Part shown: positions 8,914 through 15,807 of the stretch, piece after piece
Layout: each line of letters starts with the position of its first letter
Position numbering within the stretch: the first letter of the stretch is position 1
Source of the DNA: Ureibacillus acetophenoni
GTDB taxonomy: Bacteria > Bacillota > Bacilli > Bacillales_A > Planococcaceae
Length of the DNA stretch: 64,000 bases
Direction: 5' to 3'
Assembly: GCF_900220965.1 (NCBI RefSeq)
Contig: NZ_OBQC01000011.1
Coordinates: forward strand, 1 to 64,000
Made by a program: the position numbers and the translations under genes
The notes under the pieces: generated by a model
Database searches by the model: none
What the model was told of the DNA's origin: nothing
The model's input: only the letters and a program-made list of their open reading frames with translations

Positions 8914-9066
8914 AGCGCCTGAGCTAAGGAAATCGGACGGAAAACTAATCCTTAGTTGACGAGGTGGAGGTTTATCGAAAATTCGGCGGATGCCTCCCGA
9001 TCGAATGCCCGGTCGTTATTTTCGTTTGAAATCATAAAAGCAATTTTATGGACAAAGAAACGAAAT
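8914..9066 (+). ncRNA. glmS ribozyme-riboswitch
   Basis: The sequence matches the glmS self-cleaving ribozyme. Cleavage is expected between A8914 and G8915, before GCGCC. The core blocks TTGACGAGGTGGAGGTTTATCGA, split here as GACGAGG and GGAGGTTTATCGA, plus TTCGGCGGATG and CTCCCG are conserved. A peripheral helix is formed by TTTCGTTT (near 9020) and AAACGAAA (9058-9065). Glucosamine-6-phosphate acts as the cofactor and its cleavage lowers glmS mRNA, giving feedback on the gene at 9374. About 300 nt separate the ribozyme from the gene. Confidence 0.94.
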
Positions 9067-9373
9067 GGCAAATATATAAATGGATAAATGCATCATCAAC
9101 CTACATTGCTTCTACAGGGGAATTAGACAGAATTCCAAAATTGCAAGCAATCCGTAGTTGTTTTTGTATTGCCTTTTAACTTCATTAGCATTCCACAATT
9201 GAATAATGGGATTTTTTCGCGAGGAGATCATTACGAAAAGGTGAAGTTAAGCCACTGACAGAAAGAATAGATGATTCTTTCCGGATCCACTCGGGTAAAT
9301 TCAGGGCACAAATATGTCCTTACGTATTTGAATAAGGCAAAGTTGATGTGCATTCATGAAAGGGATATTAACT
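9067..9373. other. Long leader between ribozyme and glmS
   Basis: There is no convincing gene here. The last 90 bp (about 9281-9337) resemble part of an interspersed element also found at 50765-50860: GGGCACAAATATGTCC...TATTTGAATAAGG here against GGGCGCAAATACGCC...CATTTGATTAAGG there. Confidence 0.55.
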
Positions 9374-11176
9374 ATGTGTGGAATCGTTGGATATAATGGC
9401 GTACTAGACGCGAAGGAAATATTATTAAAAGGTTTAGAAAAACTAGAATACCGTGGCTATGATTCAGCAGGTATTGCTGTTCGTAATGATGATGGTGTAA
9501 CCATCTTTAAAGAAAAAGGTCGTATTGCAGACTTACGTACGGCTGTAAATGATGAAGTAGATGCGAGCATTGGAATTGGTCATACGCGTTGGGCAACTCA
9601 CGGTGTACCAAACAAACTAAATGCTCACCCTCACCAAAGTGAAACTGGACGTTTTACACTTGTGCACAATGGTGTTATTGAAAACTATCATCTATTGCAA
9701 AGAGCTTATTTAAAAGGCATTCAAATGCAATCTGATACAGATACAGAGGTTATTGTACAATTAATCGACTTATTTGCGAGAGAAGGTCTATCAACAGTTG
9801 AAGCTTTCCGTAAAACATTATCATTAGTACATGGTTCATATGCTTTAGCATTACTTGACCAAGAAGATGCTGATACGATTTATGTTGCTAAAAATAAATC
9901 ACCTTTACTAGTAGGTGTTGGCGATGGCTTTAACGTTGTTGCATCTGATGCAATGGCTATGTTACAAGTAACTGATCAATATATTGAACTACGCGATAAA
10001 GAAATCGTTCTCGTTCATAAAGATAAAGTAGAAATTACAACTCTAGATGGTCGTGTTATTAATCGTAAACCATTTAAAGCTGAGCTAGATGCGAGTGATA
10101 TTGAAAAGGGAACATATCCTCACTATATGCTAAAAGAAATTGATGAACAACCAGGTGTGGTTCGTAAAATTATTCAAGAATACAGCGATGCGAATGGTGA
10201 ATTATCGATTGACGAGAATATACTAGCAGCTTTAAAAGAAGCAGACCGCCTTTATATTATCGCTGCAGGAACAAGTTATCATGCTGGATTAATAGGGAAA
10301 CAATACTTCGAAAAAATCGCAGGCATTCCTGTAGAAGTGCACATCTCTAGTGAATTCGGTTATAACATGCCGTTATTATCAAAAAAACCATTGTTTATTT
10401 TCATAACACAATCTGGTGAAACTGCAGATAGCCGTCAAGTGCTAGTAAAAGTGAAGGAAAAAGGTTATCCAGCGTTAACAATTACGAATGTACCAGGGTC
10501 TACACTTTCTCGTGAAGCGGATTTCACGTTATTACTACATGCTGGTCCTGAAATCGCTGTAGCTTCAACAAAAGCATATGTAGCTCAAGTCGCTGTATTA
10601 GCAATCGCATCTTTTGTAACAGCACAATCTTTAGGGAAAGATATTGATTTTGACTTAAAACAAGAGTTAGCTATAACTGCAAACGCGATTCAAACATTGG
10701 TAGATTCAAAAGATGAATTAGAGCAAATTGCCGAAGATTATTTAAAAGTAGCACGTAACGCGTTCTTCATCGGACGTAACATAGACTTCTATGTAAGTTT
10801 AGAAGGCGCTTTAAAGTTAAAAGAGATCTCTTATATCCAAGCAGAAGGTTTTGCAGGTGGAGAACTTAAACACGGTACAATTGCGTTAATTGAGGAAGGT
10901 ACACCAGTATTTGCTTTAGCAACACAAGAGCAGGTGGCTTTAAACATTCGCGGGAATGTAAAAGAAGTAGTAGCGCGCGGAGCGAATGCATGTATTATCG
11001 CTATGGAAGGTATAAACGAAGAAGGAGACCGCTTAGTGTTACCAAAGGTGCACACACTTTTAACACCACTTGTGTCGGTAATTCCTTTACAGTTAATTAG
11101 CTACTATGCAGCATTACACCGTCGTGCAGACGTAGACAAACCACGTAACTTGGCTAAATCGGTGACAGTTGAATAA
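9374..11176 (+). CDS. glmS: Glutamine-fructose-6-phosphate aminotransferase
   Basis: 600 residues. It makes glucosamine-6-phosphate from fructose-6-phosphate and glutamine, the first step to UDP-GlcNAc. The start is set at ATG 9374 because the N-terminal nucleophile Cys must follow the initiator Met (MCGIVGY); an in-frame ATG six codons earlier would bury it. The glutaminase domain covers about 1-240 (GHTRWATHG) and two SIS domains follow (SGETADS, STKAY). The C-terminus [11 protein letters not shown] is the sequence encoded by the Tn7 attachment site, and a Tn7-like element sits 23 bp beyond the stop codon. Confidence 0.97.
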   Translation: MCGIVGYNGVLDAKEILLKGLEKLEYRGYDSAGIAVRNDDGVTIFKEKGRIADLRTAVNDEVDASIGIGHTRWATHGVPNKLNAHPHQSETGRFTLVHNGVIENYHLLQRAYLKGIQMQSDTDTEVIVQLIDLFAREGLSTVEAFRKTLSLVHGSYALALLDQEDADTIYVAKNKSPLLVGVGDGFNVVASDAMAMLQVTDQYIELRDKEIVLVHKDKVEITTLDGRVINRKPFKAELDASDIEKGTYPHYMLKEIDEQPGVVRKIIQEYSDANGELSIDENILAALKEADRLYIIAAGTSYHAGLIGKQYFEKIAGIPVEVHISSEFGYNMPLLSKKPLFIFITQSGETADSRQVLVKVKEKGYPALTITNVPGSTLSREADFTLLLHAGPEIAVASTKAYVAQVAVLAIASFVTAQSLGKDIDFDLKQELAITANAIQTLVDSKDELEQIAEDYLKVARNAFFIGRNIDFYVSLEGALKLKEISYIQAEGFAGGELKHGTIALIEEGTPVFALATQEQVALNIRGNVKEVVARGANACIIAMEGINEEGDRLVLPKVHTLLTPLVSVIPLQLISYYAALHRRADVDKPRNLAKSVTVE

Positions 11177-11194
11177 CAAAAATAATATAAAAAA

Positions 11195-11199
11195 ACTCG
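11195..11199. repeat. 5-bp target-site duplication (left copy)
   Basis: ACTCG abuts the TGT terminus. An identical copy lies at 27218-27222. A 5-bp duplication is the Tn7 hallmark. Confidence 0.93.
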
Positions 11200-11208
11200 T
11201 GTTGAAAG

Positions 11209-11286
11209 ACAAAAAAGTCGGGAACTGAACAAAAAAGTTGGGAACTGGACAAAAAAGTCGGGTACCAAACAAAAAAGTTGGGAACT
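11209..11286 (+). repeat. glmS-proximal transposon end: four TnsB-type binding sites
   Basis: Four directly repeated 18-bp sites lie at 11209-11226, 11229-11246, 11249-11266 and 11269-11286. The consensus is ACAAAAAAGTYGGGAACT and the period is exactly 20 bp. Close packing of four sites matches the right end of Tn7. Confidence 0.92.
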
Positions 11287-11292
11287 AACATT

Positions 11293-11328
11293 AAAAAGAC
11301 TCGATCCAAAATTAGGGTCGAGCTTTTT
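11293..11328. terminator. Terminator-like hairpin just inside the proximal transposon end
   Basis: Arms AAAGACTCGATCC and GGGTCGAGCTTT flank a short loop, with T and A runs on both sides. It resembles the displaced glmS terminator at 27238-27266 and a third copy at 25884-25917. It may now terminate glmS transcripts that read into the element. Confidence 0.7.
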
Positions 11329-11424
11329 AGTTATTTTAAAAATAGTAAAGGAATTATCCAATTGATTGGAAATTGTGATATTGTAAAATTAATGAAATAA
11401 TGAAGTATGGAGAAAAGTCCATTC

Positions 11425-11466
11425 TTCAACTAACAGAACATAATAGTTGAATTAAAATGTTATAAT
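11425..11466 (+). promoter_or_regulatory. Inverted repeat and -10 element upstream of the CopZ-like gene
   Basis: TTCAACTA (11425-11432) and TAGTTGAA (11444-11451) form a perfect 8-bp inverted repeat. A TATAAT lies at 11461-11466. The placement suggests an operator beside a promoter; no good -35 was found and no regulator is encoded next to it. Confidence 0.4.
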
Positions 11467-11503
11467 TTTCTTATTAATTTGAGGTGGAAGGTCGGTGTAG
11501 TAT

Positions 11504-11971
11504 ATGTCTGATTGTTGTTCAACAAATACAAAAGAAATGGTTTCTGAAACTAGTGTTTCTGAATATTGTCCATCTTGTAAGAAAAAAGGTAAAAAAGTAA
11601 AAATAATTACGTTGAAAGCCATCTTAAAACCATCAGTATTAGATTCTTTAAATCCTAATTCAGAACATTTTTTCTGTAATTTAGAGGGATGTGATGTTGT
11701 GTACTTTGATACAGACAAAAAAACATACTCAATATCGGAAATTAAGGTTCCTGTTTTCCAAAAAGACGATTCTCTTACTGTACCAATTTGCTACTGTTTT
11801 GATTGGACCAGAGAAAAAATAACTCAATACGTGAAAGATGGACTTGCTTCAAAGCCATTAGAACATATTAAACAAAATGTAAAAGAAAATCGTTGTGGTT
11901 GTGAGGTAAACAACCCACAAGGTAGTTGTTGTATGGGGAATGTTACAAAGTTCATTAAACAGTTACCGTAG
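11504..11971 (+). CDS. CopZ-like cysteine-rich putative metallochaperone
   Basis: 155 residues with ten cysteines in pairs. They include an N-terminal CC near residues 4-5, CPSC (about 23-26), a C-x4-C (FFCNLEGC), CYC (about 104) and a C-terminal CGC...CC group. The pattern and the VYFDTD block resemble the zinc/iron-sulphur N-terminal domain of Archaeoglobus-type CopZ copper chaperones. That assignment is by memory of the family, not by search. It is the first cargo gene; the NUDIX gene follows after 9 bp behind AGGAGG, so the two are likely co-transcribed. The start follows GAGGTGG at longer spacing. Confidence 0.65.
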   Translation: MSDCCSTNTKEMVSETSVSEYCPSCKKKGKKVKIITLKAILKPSVLDSLNPNSEHFFCNLEGCDVVYFDTDKKTYSISEIKVPVFQKDDSLTVPICYCFDWTREKITQYVKDGLASKPLEHIKQNVKENRCGCEVNNPQGSCCMGNVTKFIKQLP

Positions 11972-11980
11972 GAGGATTTC

Positions 11981-12430
11981 ATGGATTATTGTGAAACTAT
12001 GAGGGATATAATCGGAAACTCCCCTTTGATAATAGTTAGACCAAGTGTAGCTATCATCAATAATCAAGGTGAAATTTTACTAAATAGATACAAAGGTGGA
12101 ATTTGGGGTCTTCCAGGTGGAATATTGCAGTTAAATGAGTCAGTTGAGGAATGTATTAAAAGAAACGCACAAGTTGATTTAGGGTTAACTATAAAATCAT
12201 TACAATTATTTGGGGTATATTCTGGTCTGGAACTCTATACGAAGCCAGAAGATGGCGAAGATGAGTATCACATTGTCGCAATTGGGTATCTATGTACGGA
12301 CTATGAAGGTGAACTATCTCCAGACGAGAATCAATCCATTGAAGCCAAATTTTTTAAATTTGACCAATTACCAAAAGAAACAGATCCATTTATTAAAAAT
12401 AAGTTGGTTGAATTAAATGGAGAATTTTAA
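11981..12430 (+). CDS. NUDIX-fold protein with a degenerate NUDIX box
   Basis: 149 residues with a NUDIX hydrolase fold: VRPSVAIINNQGEILLNRY, then GGIWGLPGGILQLNES. The box GX5EX7REUXEEXGU reads G-5-E-7-RNAQVDLGL, so the glutamates that bind Mg2+ (REUXEE) are replaced by N, V and D. Catalysis is therefore doubtful; a binding or regulatory role is possible. It lies 9 bp after the CopZ-like gene with its own AGGAGG site. The IS110 element is inserted 36 bp after its stop codon, so the gene itself is intact. Confidence 0.75.
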   Translation: MDYCETMRDIIGNSPLIIVRPSVAIINNQGEILLNRYKGGIWGLPGGILQLNESVEECIKRNAQVDLGLTIKSLQLFGVYSGLELYTKPEDGEDEYHIVAIGYLCTDYEGELSPDENQSIEAKFFKFDQLPKETDPFIKNKLVELNGEF

Positions 12431-12544
12431 AAAGAATTTTTAAAAATATCAGCCTTATTGTGCTAAACCAGCTAATAGTTTGTCAATAATTTTCTATAAA
12501 AAGATTAATAAGCTCATGCTATACTAAAAAAGTGCATGCCAAAT

Positions 12545-12576
12545 AACCTTCCTAATTATTATTGGAAGGTTTTGTT
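12545..12576 (-). terminator. Hairpin in the IS110 right end
   Basis: On the minus strand, AACCTTCC and GGAAGGTT form 8-bp arms followed by ATTT, 22 bp after the transposase stop. It can act as a weak terminator in either direction. Confidence 0.55.
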
Positions 12577-12597
12577 GTATTAACTTAGATATAGTTA

Positions 12598-13836
12598 TTA
12601 AGCTATATCCTGGAACGTAGTTCTGCTTTTTAATAAGGCGTAAATCCAATGTAAGAGCTTATTAACACATGCTATTACGGCGACTCTGAAGGGTTTTCCT
12701 TCTTCACGTTTTTTGTCGTAAAACTCTCTTAGTCTTTTATTTCGTGGAATAATCTCTTCGGTTGTCTTAGATTTTCGTGCATCTCGAATACCGCTCTGAA
12801 CGGCCATATATAAGGCATGGCGAAGCCTATTAGATCCTCGTTTGGTTATTCGGTTAATTGATGCAGTAAATTTTCCTGATGAATATACACTAGGATCTAC
12901 TCCAGCGAATGCAACGAGTTTTTTGGCACTATTAAACCGATCTATCTCTCCAATCTCGGAAATAATCGTTGCAGCGATTTTTTCTCCGATTCCAGGGATA
13001 GATTGGAGTAATTCATATTCTTCAATCTCTTGAGCGAGAGAATCAATCTCATCTGCTAACTTTGATAAATGCTCTTGGTATTGAAGAACAATCTTTATTA
13101 ACATCTCAAGATTAAAAATATGGCTTTCGTAAAGGTTATGTTGAAACGGGTTACGAAGTGCTGCTTCTTTTAATTTTATTGCTCGTTCATTTGCCCATTG
13201 TTCAGATCGACTCGTACATAGTGAAGCTATTTTCTCCGTTAATTCTTCTTCCGTAACACTTAATACTGCCTCAGAAGTAGGGAAGGCTAGTAAAGTATGT
13301 AATGAAACTTTTGAATACAAGCTTCCAAATACCCCTCGATATTCGGGGAAAACCTGATCTAATAAAGAATGGAGCTGTACTTTCGTCTTTGCAGCGATTT
13401 CCGCAATACTCTCTTGTTGCCGCGTAAGGTTACGAAGATTTAAGAGTTGTATTCCTCTTTTTTTATAAGGTTCTAATTCTTCCTTATAAAACAGTTCACA
13501 AAGGTGATAAGCATCAATTGCATCTGTTTTAACCTTTCTAAGACTTGAGCTTTTGGCTCGATGTGAGATAAGTGGATTGATGATAATATAAACATATTTT
13601 TGTTCATCTAAGAATTGAACCACAGGTATATGATAATGCCCCGTAGATTCCATTACGACCGAAGGTTGAACTCCATTAGCAGCTATTTCTACCTCATGAA
13701 GAAACTCTAAAAAAATCTCTAAACCTTTAACATTATGCTCAATACTAAAACTCTTACGATATGGTTTACCTTTATCTAAAAAAGCTTGTACTTGGCTTTC
13801 ACCTTTAGAAACATCCAGGCCAACTACTGGATTCAT
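12598..13836 (-). CDS. IS110-family transposase (RNA-guided recombinase family)
   Basis: 412 residues. The N-terminal RuvC-like DEDD domain starts VVGLDVSKGESQVQAF and contains VMESTGHYH and KTDAIDA. A coiled-coil segment spans about 230-270. The C-terminal transposase_20 domain has the helix-hairpin-helix motif SIPGIGEKIAA, FAGVDP, SSGKF (candidate for the conserved serine) and KRGSNRLRHAL. Length is typical. In this family an RNA from the left end bridges donor and target DNA. The long upstream leader on the minus strand places it in the IS110 rather than the IS1111 subgroup. The start follows GGAGATG closely. Confidence 0.93.
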   Translation of the reverse strand: MNPVVGLDVSKGESQVQAFLDKGKPYRKSFSIEHNVKGLEIFLEFLHEVEIAANGVQPSVVMESTGHYHIPVVQFLDEQKYVYIIINPLISHRAKSSSLRKVKTDAIDAYHLCELFYKEELEPYKKRGIQLLNLRNLTRQQESIAEIAAKTKVQLHSLLDQVFPEYRGVFGSLYSKVSLHTLLAFPTSEAVLSVTEEELTEKIASLCTSRSEQWANERAIKLKEAALRNPFQHNLYESHIFNLEMLIKIVLQYQEHLSKLADEIDSLAQEIEEYELLQSIPGIGEKIAATIISEIGEIDRFNSAKKLVAFAGVDPSVYSSGKFTASINRITKRGSNRLRHALYMAVQSGIRDARKSKTTEEIIPRNKRLREFYDKKREEGKPFRVAVIACVNKLLHWIYALLKSRTTFQDIA

Positions 13837-13863
13837 ATATACATCTCCTTCAATTTATTCGAT

Positions 13864-14018
13864 TAGTCGGTATCCCCTAAGGCTCCTTGTAATGTCATAG
13901 GTTCGCTTGTTAAACGGGATCATGGTCCCAACCAGCCTGAAACATGTTTATACAAGTAGGGGGTGAACAGTTTAGCTAACGGGATCGAGTCCCACGGAGG
14001 CGACGTTCTACCCCGACT
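13864..14018 (-). ncRNA. Candidate IS110 bridge RNA
   Basis: On the minus strand, TAGTCGG (14019-14013) and CCGACTA (13870-13864) can close the RNA. The first stem-loop has outer stem GGGGT/ACCCC, inner hairpin GGGA-CTCGA-TCCC and two 16-nt loop sides. The 5' side contains GCCTCCGT, identical to the left flank plus core, and the 3' side contains GCTAAAC, the complement of core plus right flank. In the second stem-loop (AGGCT/AGCCT outer stem, inner GGGA-CCATGA-TCCC) GCTGGTT matches the right end plus core, and GCGAAC pairs with core plus left end. This is the target-loop/donor-loop layout of IS621-type bridge RNAs. Confidence 0.78.
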
Positions 14019-14024
14019 ACCGTT

Positions 14025-14052
14025 ATAATAAGACCATATAGAAAAAGGTCAA
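14025..14052 (-). promoter_or_regulatory. Promoter for the bridge RNA and transposase
   Basis: On the minus strand TTGACC (14052-14047) and TATTAT (14030-14025) are separated by 16 bp. Transcription would start near 14018, at the first base of the predicted RNA. Confidence 0.6.
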
Positions 14053-14224
14053 CCAGAAATATCTGGCTAACCTTATATTACGAACGGAGGCTTTACTTCA
14101 TTAAGAAGTAAAGCTTATTTGTTCTTTAGTTAACGAGCGAAAATGCTATATGACTTTAAAGGGATTTTATGAAATGATGTAGAAGATAAGAAAGGATTAG
14201 AATCTTTTTCAGAGGGGGATGAAA

Positions 14225-14707
14225 GTGTATATCGAAAATATTAGAAATACCATTAAATTAATGACAGATGATCAGTATAATGAATTTTTAATAAAATTGA
14301 GAAGAAATTTAAAATACAAATTCTCAACCGATATTAAACCCTCTGAGTTAAAGAATCAAGTTGAAAAGTTTATTAATAAAGAAACAGATAAAATATCAAT
14401 TCGGTATCTTGAAGCTTATCTTTTAACATTAAACAATCTTTCAGTGGATGGAGGGATAAAAGCAATCCTTTCAGGGAAAGTTTCTAAAGCTAACACATGG
14501 AGGGACTTGATAATACTTGCCACACAAGATCAACCACTTCCACGTAATGTAAATATTAATGCACTTGATGATGTCATAATTAAGGATATTAAATCGCTAT
14601 TTATCAATGTAGTAAAATACTGTGCAAACGAAAAAAAAGAAGTATTTAGAGATAATATACATATCGTTAATCAGTTTCTGTCTATTCCGAAAGACTTGGA
14701 TAAATAA
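14225..14707 (+). CDS. Uncharacterised cargo protein
   Basis: About 160 residues; family not recognised. It is a predominantly alpha-helical, charged protein with no signal peptide, membrane helix or metal motif. GTG at 14225 is preferred as the start because AGAGGGGG ends 6 nt before it; ATG 14219 is in frame but touches the site. It lies between the IS110 insertion and the transposition genes on the same strand, with a terminator overlapping its stop, so it is its own transcription unit. A role in transposition control or in the cargo cannot be told apart from sequence. Confidence 0.6.
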   Translation: MYIENIRNTIKLMTDDQYNEFLIKLRRNLKYKFSTDIKPSELKNQVEKFINKETDKISIRYLEAYLLTLNNLSVDGGIKAILSGKVSKANTWRDLIILATQDQPLPRNVNINALDDVIIKDIKSLFINVVKYCANEKKEVFRDNIHIVNQFLSIPKDLDK

Positions 14708-14726
14708 CTCCAAGTCTTTTTTTATT
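14689..14726 (+). terminator. Terminator overlapping the end of the unknown gene
   Basis: AAGACTTGGA and TCCAAGTCTT are perfect 10-bp arms with a run of seven T. The stop codon lies in the loop. Confidence 0.88.
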
Positions 14727-14750
14727 GTAAAATTTAGGGAAAGTTTACTT

Positions 14751-14814
14751 TATGTAGTTTGTAATTTACATTTTATGTCCAAAATATATATTAATATGTA
14801 GTTTGTATTTTACG
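14751..14814. promoter_or_regulatory. Direct repeat upstream of tnsA
   Basis: A 19-bp sequence, TATGTAGTTTGTAATTTAC, occurs at 14751-14769 and with one change at 14795-14813. The copies are 44 bp apart, about four helical turns. They do not resemble the terminal TnsB sites, so they are candidate operators of the transposition operon. Confidence 0.45.
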
Positions 14815-14943
14815 TTGAATTGAACAAAAAAATATTTACTTTTAAAAAATTTAATTAGAAATATATTTTTTCATTAATTTGTTTTTTTTGTTAGGGTTTT
14901 TGTTGGGAAAATTTGTGACAAGTATGAATAAGTTTCAGTGCCT

Positions 14944-15792
14944 ATGATAGGAACAGGTATTACCGAACAAGGAGTGATTATTATTACAAAGAGAAAAAAT
15001 GAATTAACAGAAAAGAAAATCTGTGATATGGAAAAAGAGGGTAGGGGGAAAGGGACTGGAGAGCATTATAAGCCATGGATTAACATTCAGGACTTCCCAT
15101 CAAGTGGACTTGCGACAAGAGGTAAAGGTTGGAAAACAAATCGAATCCATCAATTTTTATCCAAATTGGAACGCAGTTATTACTATGTATTGGAATGGAA
15201 TGACTGTGTTGTAGATATTAGAGAGCAATACCCATTAACTCGGGATGATACTTGGATTATTGCGAATGAAAAAGGAATTAAGCATCCAACCGATCCAAAA
15301 TCTCAAATTCCTATTGTCATGACGACTGATTTTCTTATTACGATAAAAGACTCAAAAGGCACTAGACATGTTGCTCGTACAGTAAAACCATCAAAAGATT
15401 TGGAAAACGAGCGGATTATTGAAAAATTTGAGATTGAACGTACCTATTGGGAAAGTCGCGGGATTGATTGGGGGATTATTACGGATAATGAAATTCCCAA
15501 AGATATGGTAGAAAATGTGGAATGGTTGCATTCCTCATATTTTAAAATTGAGGATTTGCCTAGCTCCACGCTTTATACGTATGCCCAACAACTAAAAGCT
15601 TTTATTAAAAAATATAACACTTCCATTATTGAAATAGTGACCCAATTTGATCAAACCTTTCAATTGGAAAGTGGTATGGGACTCGAAATCCTAAAGCATT
15701 TAATTGCTCGAAAAGAAGTGCCTGTTGATATAACCAAGAAGATTTATACCCACCTTTGGGTAGAGGATGTATTCAAATTTGAATCTATTTAA
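14944..15792 (+). CDS. tnsA: Tn7-like transposase subunit TnsA (endonuclease)
   Basis: About 270-282 residues; Tn7 TnsA has 273. It cuts the 5' ends of the transposon, so movement is cut-and-paste. The restriction-endonuclease-fold active site is intact: E in DIREQYP, D in TTDFLI and K in RTVKP, corresponding to E63, D114 and K132 of Tn7 TnsA. A TnsA_C helical region follows. Neither GTG 14938 nor ATG 14944 has a ribosome binding site. A good AAGGAG (14969-14974) instead sits 8 nt before an ATT codon at 14983, where family similarity also begins, so a rare ATT start is possible. It is first in the tns operon, 15 bp before tnsB. Confidence 0.92.
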   Translation: MIGTGITEQGVIIITKRKNELTEKKICDMEKEGRGKGTGEHYKPWINIQDFPSSGLATRGKGWKTNRIHQFLSKLERSYYYVLEWNDCVVDIREQYPLTRDDTWIIANEKGIKHPTDPKSQIPIVMTTDFLITIKDSKGTRHVARTVKPSKDLENERIIEKFEIERTYWESRGIDWGIITDNEIPKDMVENVEWLHSSYFKIEDLPSSTLYTYAQQLKAFIKKYNTSIIEIVTQFDQTFQLESGMGLEILKHLIARKEVPVDITKKIYTHLWVEDVFKFESI

Positions 15793-15807
15793 GAAAGAAG
15801 GAATGGA

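Larger units (their letters stand above)
12467..14085 (-). mobile_element. IS110-family insertion sequence (about 1.62 kb)
   Basis: Ends were deduced from a repeated dinucleotide core (AC on the plus strand, GT on the transposase strand) at 12467-12468 and 14084-14085, together with guide-RNA matches described for the bridge RNA. IS110 elements lack terminal inverted repeats and use a short core, as seen here. The transposase is on the minus strand, the long non-coding left end is at 13837-14085 and the right end at 12467-12597. The reconstructed empty site on the plus strand is GCTAA-AC-GGAGGC, between the NUDIX gene and a hairpin at 14091-14115. Confidence 0.8.

Noticed and set aside
11104-11361. 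An 85-codon minus-strand frame
   Set aside because: It is made of the glmS 3' end antisense plus the TnsB-site repeats.
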